A DNA stretch of 13,641 nt from contig JANNFX010000185.1 in assembly GCA_031380225.1 (NCBI GenBank), positions 1 to 13,641 on the forward strand, written 5' to 3'. A program made the translations under genes and the position numbers. Position 1 is the stretch's first letter. Each line of letters opens with the position of its first letter. Source of the DNA: JANNFX01 sp031380225. Lineage in GTDB: Bacteria; Pseudomonadota; Alphaproteobacteria; Rhizobiales; Hyphomicrobiaceae. The notes below the pieces were generated by a model. The model did not search any database. It saw nothing but the letters and a program-made list of their open reading frames with translations, and was not told the DNA's origin. This document shows positions 13,366 to 13,641 of this stretch, one piece after another.

Positions 13366-13641
13366 ATGGCGGAACCGCACTCGATTTCCATTCTCACAAG
13401 AAAACGCGACAAAATCCGGGATACGATCGCGGCCTATGAAGCAAAGCTGCGGCAAGCCCAAGCTGATCTTGCACACGTCAACGCCACGCTCAGGCTATTC
13501 GCTGCCAGTGGTGAGCCCGAAGACTTCCCGCCGTATGTGGATTTGAACAGAGTGTTCCGGCGCGGAGAGACAACCCAAATCTGCCTAGCCGCGCTGCGTG
13601 AGGAAGGTCCTCTGGATACTCGGCAATTGGCCGTTCGCGTG
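13366..13641 (+). CDS. Hypothetical coiled-coil protein, 3'-truncated by window edge
   Basis: The frame is open from ATG 13366 to the window end (92 codons). It begins MAEPHSISILTRKRDKIRDT, followed by a heptad-like helix (AAYEAKLRQAQADLAHVNAT, about residues 22-41) and LRLFAASGEPEDFP. The later part, RGETTQICLAALREEGPLDT followed by RQLAVRV, looks like the first helices of a winged-helix domain. Proteins of this design, about 130-150 residues, are frequent in Hyphomicrobiales next to integrated elements, as I recall, with no assigned role. No clear ribosome-binding site precedes the ATG. The domain plan suggests a DNA-associated protein; function unknown. Confidence 0.75.
   Translation, partial: MAEPHSISILTRKRDKIRDTIAAYEAKLRQAQADLAHVNATLRLFAASGEPEDFPPYVDLNRVFRRGETTQICLAALREEGPLDTRQLAVRV

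Overview
The window looks like a chromosomal stretch from an alphaproteobacterium, most likely of the order Hyphomicrobiales (Rhizobiales). I infer this from the moderately high GC content, the style of the formate-tetrahydrofolate ligase, the excisionase-like HTH protein and the small hypothetical gene at the right edge. No rRNA or other marker allows a firm placement.

Layout: (1) positions 2-1120 hold the last two thirds of fhs (C1 metabolism). (2) Positions 1121-2010 are a low-density zone of REP-like palindromes with GGGGACA cores, one doubtful small minus-strand ORF, and the first 60 codons of a cation diffusion facilitator (CzcD-like) gene that breaks off at one of the repeats. (3) Positions 2084-3900 carry a 25-bp operator-like palindrome followed by a secreted beta-barrel protein, a small PepSY-type periplasmic protein and a four-helix cytochrome b561. 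(4) Positions 4031-10624 carry a heavy-metal RND efflux operon: a small secreted Cys/His protein of unknown function, membrane fusion protein, CzcA-like RND pump, DUF3240 protein and TolC-like outer-membrane lipoprotein. The last four genes are coupled by gaps or overlaps of -8 to +1 bases. (5) Positions 10715-12546 carry a secreted TPR protein, a 65-residue secreted peptide with a Cys/His tail, and a second small secreted Cys/His reading frame interrupted by a TAG inside its signal peptide. (6) Positions 12671-13641 look like the edge of a mobile or integrated element: an AlpA/HTH_17 type DNA-binding protein on the minus strand, short repeated GTATGGT sites upstream of it, and the start of a coiled-coil hypothetical protein.

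How the genes fit together (inference): the RND pump, adaptor and outer-membrane channel would form a tripartite exporter for a metal cation across both membranes. DUF3240 is a small soluble partner typical of such operons. The beta-barrel protein, PepSY protein, b-type cytochrome and small Cys/His periplasmic peptides look like envelope accessories for metal binding or redox handling. The broken CDF gene fits a metal-resistance island that has been rearranged at its left end. The metal cannot be read from the sequence: the pump lacks the DFG transmembrane motif of Zn/Co/Cd-type CzcA and also lacks CusA-type features, so it sits in a less characterised heavy-metal RND subgroup.
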